A stretch of DNA of 64,000 bases. Origin: Tetracentron sinense (Eukaryota; Streptophyta; Magnoliopsida; Trochodendrales; Trochodendraceae). The notes below the pieces were generated by a model that ran no database searches, was not told the origin of the DNA, and was given only the letters and a program-made list of their open reading frames with translations. Position 1 is the stretch's first letter, and the number at the start of each line of letters is the position of its first letter. Shown piece by piece: positions 43,592-53,807 of the stretch. The position numbers and the translations under genes were made by a program. The stretch is from contig CM026574.1 in NCBI GenBank assembly GCA_015143295.1, forward strand, positions 13,642,938-13,706,937. The letters are read 5' to 3'.

Positions 43592-45028
43592 TGTCAGCAC
43601 CCCATTTTTGCACCCCCCTTAACCATGGTTAGTTCAACCTAACCCTAGGTCAACCTCAATCTAAACCCTAGTTCAAACCCTAGGTAGCCCTAAGTTTAAA
43701 CCCTAGGTAGCCCTAGCCTAACCCTAGTCCAAGCCCTAGGTAGATCCAAGCCCTTAGGGCCTAAAACCCGAAGGCTAGCAAACCTGGGCCCAACACCTAA
43801 ACCAAACCCAGCAGGAAGGCCCTGGCCCGGTAAAAATTCAATTTTTGAGTGTCGGTAGTCCATCTACCGACATTCAGCTTCCTATGCAATTTGTAATGGT
43901 GGTAAACCAATTACCGCTATTATCCTGTTGCGTGTTTGCAGACCTGCAACGCCCTCCCTACTCACTCCACCACCTCTCCCTGTTGCACCAACCCCTCCAG
44001 GCCATCATACCACCTCCAGAACACCCCCATACCCCATCATCACCCCTTCTCCTTAATCCTCTCCGTATCCCCAAGCTTCTGCCTATAAAACTGAACCCCT
44101 CCACTGCCAAACGCACGCCTGAACCATGGCAGCAAAGCTGATGTTCCTGAAAAACCAGAAATGGCGGCACTACCTTTACCGACATTCCCTATATGCACTA
44201 CATTGGGAACGGCGAAAATCATATGCCGCCATTTTTTGTTTTGCTGGAACAGTAGCCTTACACAAGGCCCACACCTGATTTGAGGCCCACCGAGATTCTG
44301 CTACACCTGCCAGGCCCATCTTAAGCCCAGACTTGACTTTTAACTGGGGTTAGTTCAACCCAGATTAACTTTTTAACCATAGTTAAGCTTTCCCCAATTT
44401 GAAAAATGTACATAAAATCATAAAAATTAAAATTAAAAAAAAAAACCATAAAAACAAAAAGAAAAAACCAAAAAATCACTTGTTAGCCTATTCTTAACTA
44501 TAGTTAGCCCCTAACCAAGGTTAAACCTTTCTAACCGTGGTTAGATTCAACCCTTGAGCACTTGACCTCCCCGGTCAACTAAACCCTAGCCCCAGGGCTG
44601 GCCCCTTGACTACCCTATGCACACACACACACATACCCCTTAGCCTTGGCATAGGCTCATGTGCCAGAACTACGCTCAGTCTGATCTCACCCTAATGTGA
44701 ATACGTAGGCAATCTAACTCGGATTCGACCCTAGCCATCTAGCTTTCTTTCTTTCTTGGATTAGCACTTCATTAAACAACTTAGGCATTCTAATTAATAT
44801 TGAGATTAAAATTGGCTTAAATTTAGGGAGTAGGTTACCATTTATAAAATAGGGTTCCTGAGGTGCCTAACACATTCCCCGGGACTTAATCGAACCGCTT
44901 ACCCTAACTCTGATAGACCATTTGCCTTATCCAAATCAATCCCGGGACCTATCCCTTAGAATGAATAGGTGGCGACTCTCAGTCAAACCATAAAATGTGA
45001 AAGTGGGTGGAAAAATCTCATGCTGACA
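43592..45028 (+). mobile_element. Solo LTR of a Tat-type element (1,437 bp) with ACATG duplication
   Basis: It starts TGTCAGCACCCC and ends with the inverted GCTGACA. ACATG flanks it on both sides (43587-43591 and 45029-45033). The 3' third carries the family blocks CTGATCTCACC, TACGTAGGCAA, GTGCCTAACAC and GGTGGCGACTCTC. The CAACTCTCTTACAC repeats and the TATA region of the 2.4-kb LTRs are absent, replaced by a different U3 with hairpins. This is an independent subfamily, inserted between gag and protease of the Copia element and reduced by LTR recombination. Confidence 0.92.
43846..43926. repeat. Two hairpins in the solo LTR U3
   Basis: GAGTGTCGGTAG-TCCAT-CTACCGACATTC is an almost perfect stem (43846-43874). 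AATGGTGGTAA-ACCAA-TTACCGCTATT (about 43898-43924) forms a second stem of the same size. Spacing between stems is about 24 bp. Confidence 0.75.
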
Positions 45029-45033
45029 ACATG

Positions 45034-46060
45034 TGTTACCTAACGAGACCAAATTAGCTGTGGAAGTGGACGAGGCATTGGCGCGTTGATGAATAGAATC
45101 ATACTATGTTTTGGAAAGAAGAATCTGATCATCAGGAATAGGATCAGAATTCTCCCCCTCAAGTGTAGCCTGATGAGACCAAGTCAGCTTGCCATGGAGC
45201 TTCCAACAGAAGTCAACAGAGTGATTAGTTTGACCATAATGGATGCACTGCTTGGTCCCACGACCACCACGGCCATGATAGCTACCAAAACCACGTTGAT
45301 AACTAAGAGAACTGCGTCCCCCATGATCTCCTAGAGGAGGTATATATCGCTTAGTAGATGCAGCAATAGAGGAACAAGTGGTAGTCTCGGGAGCAAAGGG
45401 ATGGGTGGCAGCTCTTCGAACACGAGCAAAAGTCTCACCAACAGTCGGAATCTCCTTACCAGATAAAATCTGAGAACTGATAGAAGCAAGTTCTGATTTG
45501 AGACTGGAAAGAAATTTGGCAACACAAAAATTTCTCTCAGTGTTGTTGTTCAGTCTTCAAGTCAGTGGCCAACGGTTGATAGGCATTTAACTCATCCCAC
45601 ATCCTTTTCAGGATAGAGAAGTATTCTTCCACTGAGCGATCTCCCTGTTGGAGAGAAAATATGTCCTGATAGATCTGATAAATACGAGAGAGATTCTGAT
45701 CGGAAGAATACATCTCCTATAGAGCATCCCAAATAGCTTTGGAAGCATCCAAGCAAGCGACATTGTTGAAAATATCGAGTTCCAAGCTATTCCAAAGCGG
45801 AAACTTTGGCAACATCTTTGGGTTTGGATACCGTAATATAAGAAGCCTGGCCGCGAGCTTCGAGAGAAATAGAAACAACTCGAGACCATGGGAGGTAATT
45901 AGAGCCCTTTAATTTGGTATTTGTTAGGGGCCCAAGAAAAAATGAATTCTTGTTGTTTTGGGTGTCCAATTTATCATCAATGATAAAGAAATAACAAATT
46001 GTAATTTCCAGAAACTTGAAGAGGCAAACAGTAATTTTCAAAACTTCGGGGGGCAAATTG
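45034..46060 (-). pseudogene. Nested Copia gag (decayed)
   Basis: On minus: LTNTKLKGSNYLPWSRVVSISLEARG (about 45930) is the gag N-terminal domain. A frame-shifted segment around 45880-45600 reads as the UBN2-type gag core, with an SLQQGDRSVEEYF-like segment in one frame and a WDELNAYQPL-like stretch next. A CCHC knuckle CIHYGQTNHSVDFCWKLHGK (about 45250-45190) has one Cys changed to Tyr. Several frameshifts and stops are present. Solo LTR 43592-45028 separates it from the protease. Confidence 0.82.
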
Positions 46061-46285
46061 TAAATTCCAAAACATGGGGAGGCAAAATGTAATTTCAGAA
46101 ATTTCAGGGGAGCAAAATATAATTTCAGAAACTCTCAGGGGCAAAATGTAATTTCCTAAAACTATGGGGGCTAAAAAGGTAATTTTAGAAAGTCCAGGAG
46201 GCAAACTGTAAATTCAAAAAACTCTGGGGGTAGAATGTAATTGCAGAAACTTGTGGGGGTCAATCTGTAATTATCAAAGACTTTT
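46018..46285 (-). repeat. ~29-bp minisatellite in the Copia 5' leader, about nine copies
   Basis: On plus, units of GGGGCAAAATGTAATTTCAGAAAC type recur at about 46020, 46049, 46077, 46107, 46136, 46165, 46196, 46225 and 46252. It lies between the gag start and the primer site. Long minus frames through it are artefacts of the repeat. Confidence 0.85.
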
Positions 46286-46742
46286 TTTCTAAAACCAAGC
46301 AATAACTTCGTTTCGAAAAAAAGAAGAGAAGCACCGGAACAAACTCCAATAACTTTGTTTCTAAAACAAGTGGAGAAGCACTGAAACAAAACCTGGCAAT
46401 GACTTTGTTTCTAAAAAAGAAAAACACCAAACCTTGCAAGAACTTTGCAGTAGTTCTGGAATACTGTAGAACCAGTCTTCACCAAGAGATATCGAGAGAT
46501 AAACCAAGACACGAGTGTTGGAAAAGCACCAAACTAGTGCTGGAGAACCAGTCTTCATCGAGAGATACCAAGATGGCCTGATGTCAAGATGATCAAGCTT
46601 GGATGATCCGAGATCTGAGACACCAAGATGCCGAGGGTTTGTTGCGAGGTAGTGCGCAAGTTGGAGAAGCACAACGGAAAAAAAAAAGAGCGAAGGGTTT
46701 AGAGAACCCATTTACCAAGAAAAGAAAAGAAAATTTAGAGAG

Positions 46743-46758
46743 CCTGCTCTGATACCAA
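46743..46758 (-). promoter_or_regulatory. Primer-binding site of the nested Copia element
   Basis: On minus, TTGGTATCAGAGCAGG lies two bases after the end of the 5' LTR. It is the initiator-Met-type primer site and fixes minus orientation. Confidence 0.9.
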
Positions 46759-46760
46759 GT

Positions 46761-46945
46761 TGGATGTATTTCAGAGAAAGAAAAGTTGTTATTCTTCTCT
46801 CTAGGAGGTCAATTTATAATACAACTTTCAAAAACAATAAAGAAAGATCCTATACAAGAAAATAAGAAAAGATCCTATACAGGAAGAATAAGGAAAGATT
46901 CTATAATGAGGTTATACAATATTCGGTCAATCAATATTTACAACA
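46761..46945 (-). mobile_element. 5' LTR of the nested Copia element (185 bp)
   Basis: On minus it starts TGTTGTAAATATTG and ends CATCCA. It is a close match of 29767-29925, longer by a tandem AAGATCCTATACAGGAA-type unit. Without the two insertions the Copia element would be about 4.6 kb, a normal length less the missing integrase part. Confidence 0.88.
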
Positions 46946-47049
46946 GTTTTAATATACTCCTGACAAAATGAAGGTAAGTTACATAATCATCTTCATAAGA
47001 GGCCACAACTGAAAGCCAATCATACGACTGGGTCAATATACTCCGCTTA

Positions 47050-47640
47050 AAGATTGGGTAAGATGCAATGATGCAGACAACCGTTCGATTGTCTGACTGG
47101 GTAGCAAGCCAAGAAAAAAGAGAAGGATAAAGACAGTCGCGTGACTGTTCCACAAGGTATCAAGACAAGAAAGGGAAAAGAGGGTAAATACAGCTGCCCG
47201 AATGCTTCACTTGGTAGCAAGCCAATAAGAGGATAAAGAGGGTAAAGACAGTCGCCTGACTGCTTCACATGGTTGTAAGCCAAAAAGAGGTCAAGTCAGC
47301 CACCCAACTGCTTCACCTGGTAGCAAGCCAAAACAGAGAAACACGGTAAAGATAGCCGCCCGACTGCTTCACCTAGTAGCAAGCCAAGAAGAGGATAAAG
47401 AGGGTAAAGACAACCGCCCGACCACTTCACTTGGTAGCAAGCCAAAAAGAGGGAGAGAGGGTAAATTCAGCTGCCTGACTGCTTCACTTGGTAGCAAGCC
47501 AAGAAGAGGATGAAGAGGGTACAGACAGCCGCCCGACTGCTTCACGTGAGAGATTTGAATGGATCACACGATTCGCTTTAGCATAAGTAAGAGAGATAGT
47601 GAGCAGAGACAGTTGCCCGACTGCTTCACTCGGAGAAATC
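47050..47640 (-). repeat. ~57-bp minisatellite of the outer Tat-type element
   Basis: On plus, GTAGCAAGCC (or variants) recurs at about 47101, 47214, 47320, 47376, 47434 and 47491, with degenerate units between. Each unit has AGAGGGTAAAGACAGCCGCCCGAC or similar and TGCTTCAC. It is the complement of one part of the 139-bp unit at 39261-40123, so the same ancestral unit expanded with a different period here. Confidence 0.85.
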
Positions 47641-49039
47641 CGGAATACATAATCCATTTCAGTATGAACAAGCGAGAAAAAGACTGATAATAGTGAGGAA
47701 AAGCTCTACCGGGAAGTTTTGATTAACAAATATGATCTTGTGAAATTGAATGACTTGAATAGGTTGATAGCTGATTGATGATGTGATGGAATATGGGAAA
47801 TGAGAGCATTAACCGCGACCCTGAGTCGTTGAATGAATTTTGCCCTTGCCTAAGTATAGTTGTCCTGCTATTGTCAAACTTGAACCTGCCCCGGCTTGGA
47901 TGATCTGATTGATTGTACTTCCCTCTAAAGTTATCTATCCCATTAGGAATGATTTGTTTGGTTTCGCTTGTCTTGGTTTTGGTGGTCTTAGGGATCAGTC
48001 GACTTTGAGCTGACTCTAATGAGGAGTGGACTCTGACTGACTATTGATGTGATAAACTAGAGGACTAACAAATAAACTGATGGATTGATCGATAGATGAA
48101 TTGACTGACAAAAGGACAAACTGATAGACTGTTCATCGAGCAATGAAATTGACTGTTTGTATTTTGAAAAGGTGTCTGAGATTGCATTTGGTAGGAAACC
48201 TAGCTACGATTCCTTTACTTTTAGGGGAAAATTGAATCAATTTGAGTTGATCACTTTTGAGATAGATCAATATCTTTTCTTGCTTGCTTCTACTATGCAC
48301 TCGATGCTCAAGATAGTGCTCACTTGATAATGGTTGATTGTTGCTAATGAAAGTGTTTGATCGCTTGTTGCTAATACAAAGCTTCGCCTTTGGTCCTTTT
48401 TTTTTCTCTTTTTTTTTCTTTTTTATGCTTTTTTTTTTGGATCTCTTTTTATTGTACGTGAAGGTGTTCTCTTGTATTATGGACATTTGTTGTGATGTGA
48501 CCGAACCTAATTTCAGGCTGCGTACGTACCCATTTTGGGATCAGGTCATGACGTAGTTTGGATAAGCTCTGTTTTTTGCTGGTTGTTCCTTCTTTGGATC
48601 CGACTTTAGTATTGTTGACTTGACATTTATTCGGTGCCCCTGTTTAATTAGGCTCGATAGTCTAACTAGCGGATTTATTTAGCATATGTATGAAAGAGAT
48701 TGTGAAGGTTAACCAAAGATGGCCTCCTATCATTTCCTTGATTGGTCAAAATCATGTACGGTCATTACATTGTCCTTGTTGAAAATGATTGTCCCACGTT
48801 AGGCATCTCTGAACAAATGTACAAGATCAATTTTTTTAAAAGAAAATAATTTCATTGAGTGGATCAAGATGAACAGACTCGATATGGTGAAATAAAAAGG
48901 AGGGGCCATTGGCCAACATGAGTGACTGAACTAGATGAAGATGGACTCGGACAGATAAAGCCAAATACAGGGACAAATAAGAAAATAAGGACTAAAAGCA
49001 AAAAAAAAATGACATAAGACAAAACATTGCTCAAAAGTT

Positions 49040-49158
49040 TGACTGTAGGGGAGGTCAAGTTGGTACGCCTTAGTTTCCTGGTGCAGCATGGGCGGGGAGA
49101 GGATCCTAGGAGATGTCGGTTTATCAAACTCAGTTTCATGGCCATCCTGACGTTCCAT
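49040..49158 (-). pseudogene. gag: Gag start of the outer Tat-type element, truncated
   Basis: On minus from ATG at 49158: MERQDGHETEFDKPTS aligns with MDPRDGQETDPDTPTS of the intact gag at 35596. The similarity ends after about 20-40 residues, and the following sequence matches the non-coding body. The gag core, Pro-rich linker and knuckle have therefore been deleted. This confirms the gag start codon of the family. Confidence 0.75.
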
Positions 49159-49964
49159 GTCGTGGTTGGTTAGTCTGGTATTAATTGGGCTCACTCTTCA
49201 TATATGACGCACGGTCTGACTCAGGGTCTGCTCTAAAAAGATGGAAAGATATGGAATGAGGGTCAAAGAAAATATGAATGAGAAAAAAAATTTAAAAGTT
49301 ATGCATATGACCTAACATTGTCTAGTTGACATGGAAGAGTGCCCCTTGTATAGACATTTATGATGGCATGCATAAGAGAGGGTGTTTTTGATTTTTTTGA
49401 ATATTTTTTTTTTTGATTGCATACTTGAACAGGGTATGACATGACATATGTGGTCCAATAGAGTAGGCGGATAGAGATCCATTCTACTAACCTGAGTTAT
49501 TGGTAACTAGGGACTACCAGACTAAAGTTAAGATAGGTTAATAGGCTAACCCATTACAATGTAAGATTTGAACCTCACATGTGTGTCTTAGAGAGAGGGT
49601 CAAGTGTTTTATTAGCAAACAACAAACATGGCCCAAACATGCCCCAAGATGGATGGCCATCCGGGTAAGGGTATCCTAATGCTCAGTCATGGATGGGGTA
49701 GAGATATAGAATGCAAGCAGGATAGAGCTAGAAATGTCCCTCCTGATAGGTTGCTCGAAGGCTATACCTCTGCCTAGTTATATGTTTATGCTGGGTTAAC
49801 ACATGTGTTCTTAAGGTGGTTGGGGTTCACTTAACACCGTATATGCGACTCCTCGGCATAGAACATGTCTGAAAAGCGATGATTGGTGTAAGCGGAAGCG
49901 TTCCGAATCATTTCCTGAGGATAATCATCCAACATACGTAATTTAGCTGACCTTTAAGAGCGTC

Positions 49965-49965
49965 G

Positions 49966-50022
<57 letters not shown>
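49965..50022. repeat. Compound TA/GA microsatellite
   Basis: About 14 TA units (49965-49992) are followed by about 15 GA units (49993-50022). It marks the truncated edge of the outer Tat-type element. Confidence 0.92.
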
Positions 50023-50027
<5 letters not shown>

Positions 50028-51796
50028 AGTAACTAAATTAAACCCAATTAATTAATAAAAATATAGATTGACACAATTTAAGAGTCTTATGCACCAATAG
50101 CCTTTATTTGGGACCCTTCATTTGACATTATTTCCTCCTATTTGTGTCCATCCAATTGGATTGATCTAACTTGAACAATTGGATTGTGTCAGTCCCACAG
50201 TCCTCTATTGGATAAAAAAGATGAATAAAGTAAAAAATAAAGGATGAAAGACTTATACCTTACCGTGTCAACCTCGTTTTAAGGGGAAAAAATGAAAACC
50301 ACTTGTTCAAACCCAAAACCATGCTCTTGAATCCAAAATCGAGCTATTAATCCACTCTCAAACCTTGAGAGCGAGGTTTGAGAGCGGGAGCAACTAGGTG
50401 TTCTCACGATTTGGGTTACTAGGGGTTAGGTAAAAGAAAAATCTCCCCTCAAACCCGAAAGTGCCCCTTTATGAACGGGGATAGAAGGGCAAACCCAAAC
50501 CAAGCTCAGTGAGGGATCCCTCATCTCCGAATCGCCCATAACCCCTTAAAAACAAACAAATAAATACTAAATTGATTAATGATATTTTCAATTACAATAG
50601 CATCTAAAGTTAAAAATAATATTTAAGATATTTAAAAGATATATTAAGTGTATAATTTAGCACACAAAAAAGTCTCAAGGCAATCTCCTTGACTATAAGT
50701 AATAGTCAGCTTGATGTGTTTTCCGAATCCATGAGTCTGAACAAAAGGTTGGTCTTTTGATAGACCTGTGACAAAAATTTAGTTTGAATGAATATTTACA
50801 AACTATCCGATTAGACCCTAGAGTGTCAGTATTAACGTTTAAGGTTCACTAGACCAAACTAAGGCCATAAAGTTACTAATTTTCAGACCTCTAGTTAGAT
50901 GGTCTACACACTCTGATTAAGCTAATCTTTTGCTATGTAACCCACACGAGATGGTCTACACACTCTGATTAAGCTAATCTTTTGCTATGTAACCCACACG
51001 AATACCTAATGTTGGGATTCCAAAAACATGTCATATATGTGTCCCTCAACTGGTATAGACTTATGATTAGGTGGACTGACTAACCTTCTCATCTTAGTAT
51101 ACATTTGTTAATAAATTATTTGGATAATAGGATAGGGTGTCTAACATGATCAGCATGGCTGAATAACAAACCGATTTAGAAATCAAACTCAATCTCTTAA
51201 ACCGATTTAGAAAACAAACTCAAACTTTCGAAAAGTCATGCGGTTTGGTGCAGGTTGATTAGCCGGGTAAGAATTTTGCAACTCTTTTATTTAAAAAATA
51301 AGAGAAAATACATTTACACCTCCTGTGGCTTGTCGAAAATACGCATAAACTCCCACAGTTTTCAAAAAATACATTAGCATAAACTCCCTCAATTTTCAAA
51401 AAATATATTAGGTACCCTTACTTTTTCAAAATAATAACACACCTCTTCAAAATGGATTGTGAATAATTGATTATAGCAGCCCTAACCAAACACAATATTT
51501 AGGCCATAATCGATTCTAAACCAAACGGTCCTTAGCTATAATCAAAATATTGTTTAATTTAATAAACAGTAATTAAAGAGTATAAAAATATTACTAACGT
51601 GGGATAATGGGAATCGTGCGGTCGTTAAAACCAGCGCTTTATAAAGACCACGCTACATAAGAACGTATGATTACACGTATCCTATATATTTATTGCATTT
51701 AATAAACACCTGCTCCACCATTTTAAAGAATCATGAACCTCGCACGACGTCATGATAAAAACTCCATTAGATAAAAAAATAAAAAAGGGAGTAATT
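50023..51796. other. Intergenic, no gene recognised
   Basis: A/T-rich sequence. A short inverted TTGAGAGCGAGGTTTGAGAGCGG area lies near 50366. At 51300-51440 a decayed direct repeat with CATAAACTCCC recurs. The only clear structure is the 52-bp duplication listed separately. Confidence 0.5.
50898..51001. repeat. Perfect 52-bp tandem duplication
   Basis: GATGGTCTACACACTCTG begins identical copies at 50898 and 50950, each ending AACCCACACGA. I see no mismatch, so this is a very recent duplication or an assembly artefact. Confidence 0.9.
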
Positions 51797-51969
51797 GGAA
51801 ACTCTCGATGGTAAGTACTATTGAGAGCTTAGAGCTTAGCTGCTATTCAAAATCAAATGAAGCTTTAGCATTAAGTGGGACCCATCATTTCAGCATATGT
51901 GCATTTGAACTGTTGTATTTTAAATTGAATCGCATAGCTCTCGATAGTACATACTATCCATCACTTTCC
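51797..51969. mobile_element. MITE-like element with ~38-bp inverted ends
   Basis: The left end GGAAACTCTCGATGGTAAG and the right end (GGAAAGTGATGGATAGTATG on minus) pair over about 38 bp through GTACTAT(T/C)GAGAGCT. No clear target duplication was found. There is no coding sequence. Confidence 0.65.
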
Positions 51970-52003
51970 AAAAAAAAAAATTTATCAAGGAAATTTATAT
52001 ATA

Positions 52004-52391
52004 CTGGTGGGTGGCACGTGCAATGCATGTGAGAGCGAGGGAAAAGAGTTAACCATAGTTAATAAGAGTTAAAAGAGACACATGTTAACCCGAGGGTGCG
52101 ATTAAACTCGCCAGTGGCACATGCGATGCAAGTGAGAGCCAGGGGAAAGAGTTAACCACAATAAATAAGAGTTAAAAGGGATAGGTGTTAACCCACAGGT
52201 GCGATTGAACTCTCCCCGAGTTCAATGATGCGATTCTAAATAGATAGATGAACAAATGGTAGTTTGGAAATTAAATCAAAGACAAGGGATAGTTTGGGTT
52301 TTAAAGCAAAACATTAAATCAAAATACAAGGGTAGTGTGAGAATTTCGGAAAAATCATCTACCCCAGCCTCTTCCATTATAATAGTAAAGA
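52004..52391 (-). mobile_element. Non-autonomous Helitron copy 3 (388 bp)
   Basis: On minus it begins TCTTTACTATTATAATGG at 52391 and ends with a CATGCATTGCACGTG hairpin, then CCACCCACCAG at 52004 (CTAG mutated to CCAG). Flanks are A and T. The 3' half is present twice in tandem (52014-52124 and 52125-52230), including two hairpin copies and two GTTAACTCTTTTCCC-type blocks. Confidence 0.85.
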
Positions 52392-52395
52392 TATA

Positions 52396-52613
52396 TGAGT
52401 CAGTCTATGGGTACTCCCAATTATACTCCCAAATATACTCCCTAATCCTAACCGTTTATCTCAATTATTAAACAGTTAGGATTCCTGCTGATGTGGCAAT
52501 AGAAAAGACAAAATAAGCCTACTGAAATCCTGACCCTTAGTGGTTAGTTATAAATGGTTAGGATTAGGGAGTATATTTGGGAGTATAATTGGGAGTACCC
52601 ATAGACTAACTCA
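52396..52613. mobile_element. MITE with ~60-bp inverted ends at the Helitron edge
   Basis: Ends TGAGTCAGTCTATGGGTACT and its complement (with one change) pair over about 60 bp. AGATATA flanks both sides (52389-52395, 52614-52620), a 7-bp duplication extendable to 8 if the first T is shared. The left duplication overlaps the last bases of Helitron copy 3, so this MITE inserted later, right at the Helitron border. A 7-8 bp duplication suggests the hAT group. Confidence 0.82.
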
Positions 52614-52910
52614 AGATATATATATATATAATCACAATGGTTAATATCTGCTCAACTCAAATTATAGGGAAATCAATAACGCCCACCTGTAGGGACTCCA
52701 TCCCGAATTCACCCTCCTCAGGAGGGATACACCACCACTGGGCTAGTCCCATGGTGTGTATTGAAATTACAATTCATGTGACATGAGTTGTACGCTCCAA
52801 CAAGCTAAGTCAAGCTTAATTTTGGGTTCGAATAAGTAAACAAACGAAGCTCAAATCAACCCATGTTTGATTCGGCTCGGCTTATATACCACCAACTCGA
52901 ATTGATATCA

Positions 52911-53257
52911 TCTTTACTATTAAAATGTAAGAGGCATGCATAGATGATTTTTCCGAAATAAACAAAACATTGATTTAATATTTTACTTTAATTCCCAAAC
53001 TACCCTTGCCTTTGATTTAATGTTTTACTTTAATTCCTAAACTACCCCTATCAAACTATCTATTTAGAATCACAGCCAATTGCGATTGACCTCGGGGAGA
53101 GTTCAATCACACCCATGGGTTAACACGTGCCCCTTTTAATTCCTATTAATTGTGGTTAACTCTTTCCCCTCGCTCTCACGTGCATTGCACGTGCCACAAG
53201 CAAGTTCAATCGGGTGTCGTCAACTCCTTCCCCTCGCTCTCACGTGCCACCCACTAC
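52911..53257 (+). mobile_element. Non-autonomous Helitron copy 2 (347 bp)
   Basis: It begins TCTTTACTATTAAAATGTAAG after an A and ends with CACGTGCCACCCACTAC before T (CTAG mutated to CTAC). A first, complete hairpin CACGTGC-AT-TGCACGTG lies at about 53178-53193, 65 bp before the end. The last ~50 bp are a partial second copy of the 3' end. A TTTACTTTAATTCC(C/T)AAACTACCC block is also duplicated near the 5' side. Confidence 0.82.
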
Positions 53258-53807
53258 TATATATATAATTTAATAATTTTGTCTATATTAAATTATAGTA
53301 ATATTTTTAAATTTTCATTATTACAACTATAACACTAGAAGGAATTTTTTATTAAAATTTTATAAATTTGGTCGCAATGACTCTGAAATTCGAATTGAGC
53401 CAAACCAAGCTCAGCTATAAGATTGAATCTAATTTCAACTCAAGCTAAGTTCCAAGCCGATCAAGCTTGAGCCTAAATATTTGAGCTCGAGCTTGACCGA
53501 GCTCCTCTCTGCTCGGCTCGAATACATGTATAGTCTAAATAGTCTAAACACAATGAAGTCAAAATCCCGAGAGTTATTATTTAAATTCTTGCCCATAAAT
53601 AAACACAGAACTACCCTGTGTCTTAGAAAAATTTGATCTCATGAAATTGAGCCTGAGATCACGGACGGCATTGATCTTTGACGTAAGAGATCTTCTAATC
53701 ATATCTTTATAGATGATTATTTTCATCAGTATGATCAGTCATCAAACCTGTCGTGCGATTAATATGCATCATAATGGAATTTTTTTCAACATAGGCTCCT
53801 GCTTAAA

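Larger units (their letters stand above)
46946..49962 (-). mobile_element. Outer minus-strand Tat-type element, 5' internal part
   Basis: Read on minus, the order is leader (49962-49160), gag start, non-coding body with CTACGTCATGACCTGATCCC (about 48538-48557) and minisatellites (47640-47050). This is the same order as in the gag-only element at 34588-40130. Most of gag is gone. The 5' LTR is missing: recognisable sequence stops at a TA/GA microsatellite at about 49964. Confidence 0.82.

Noticed and set aside
43845-44222. Possible gene in the solo LTR (98-residue frame and minus shadows)
   Set aside because: Lies in LTR U3 sequence with hairpins. No domain was recognised, and Pro/His-rich translation of CA-rich DNA is expected.
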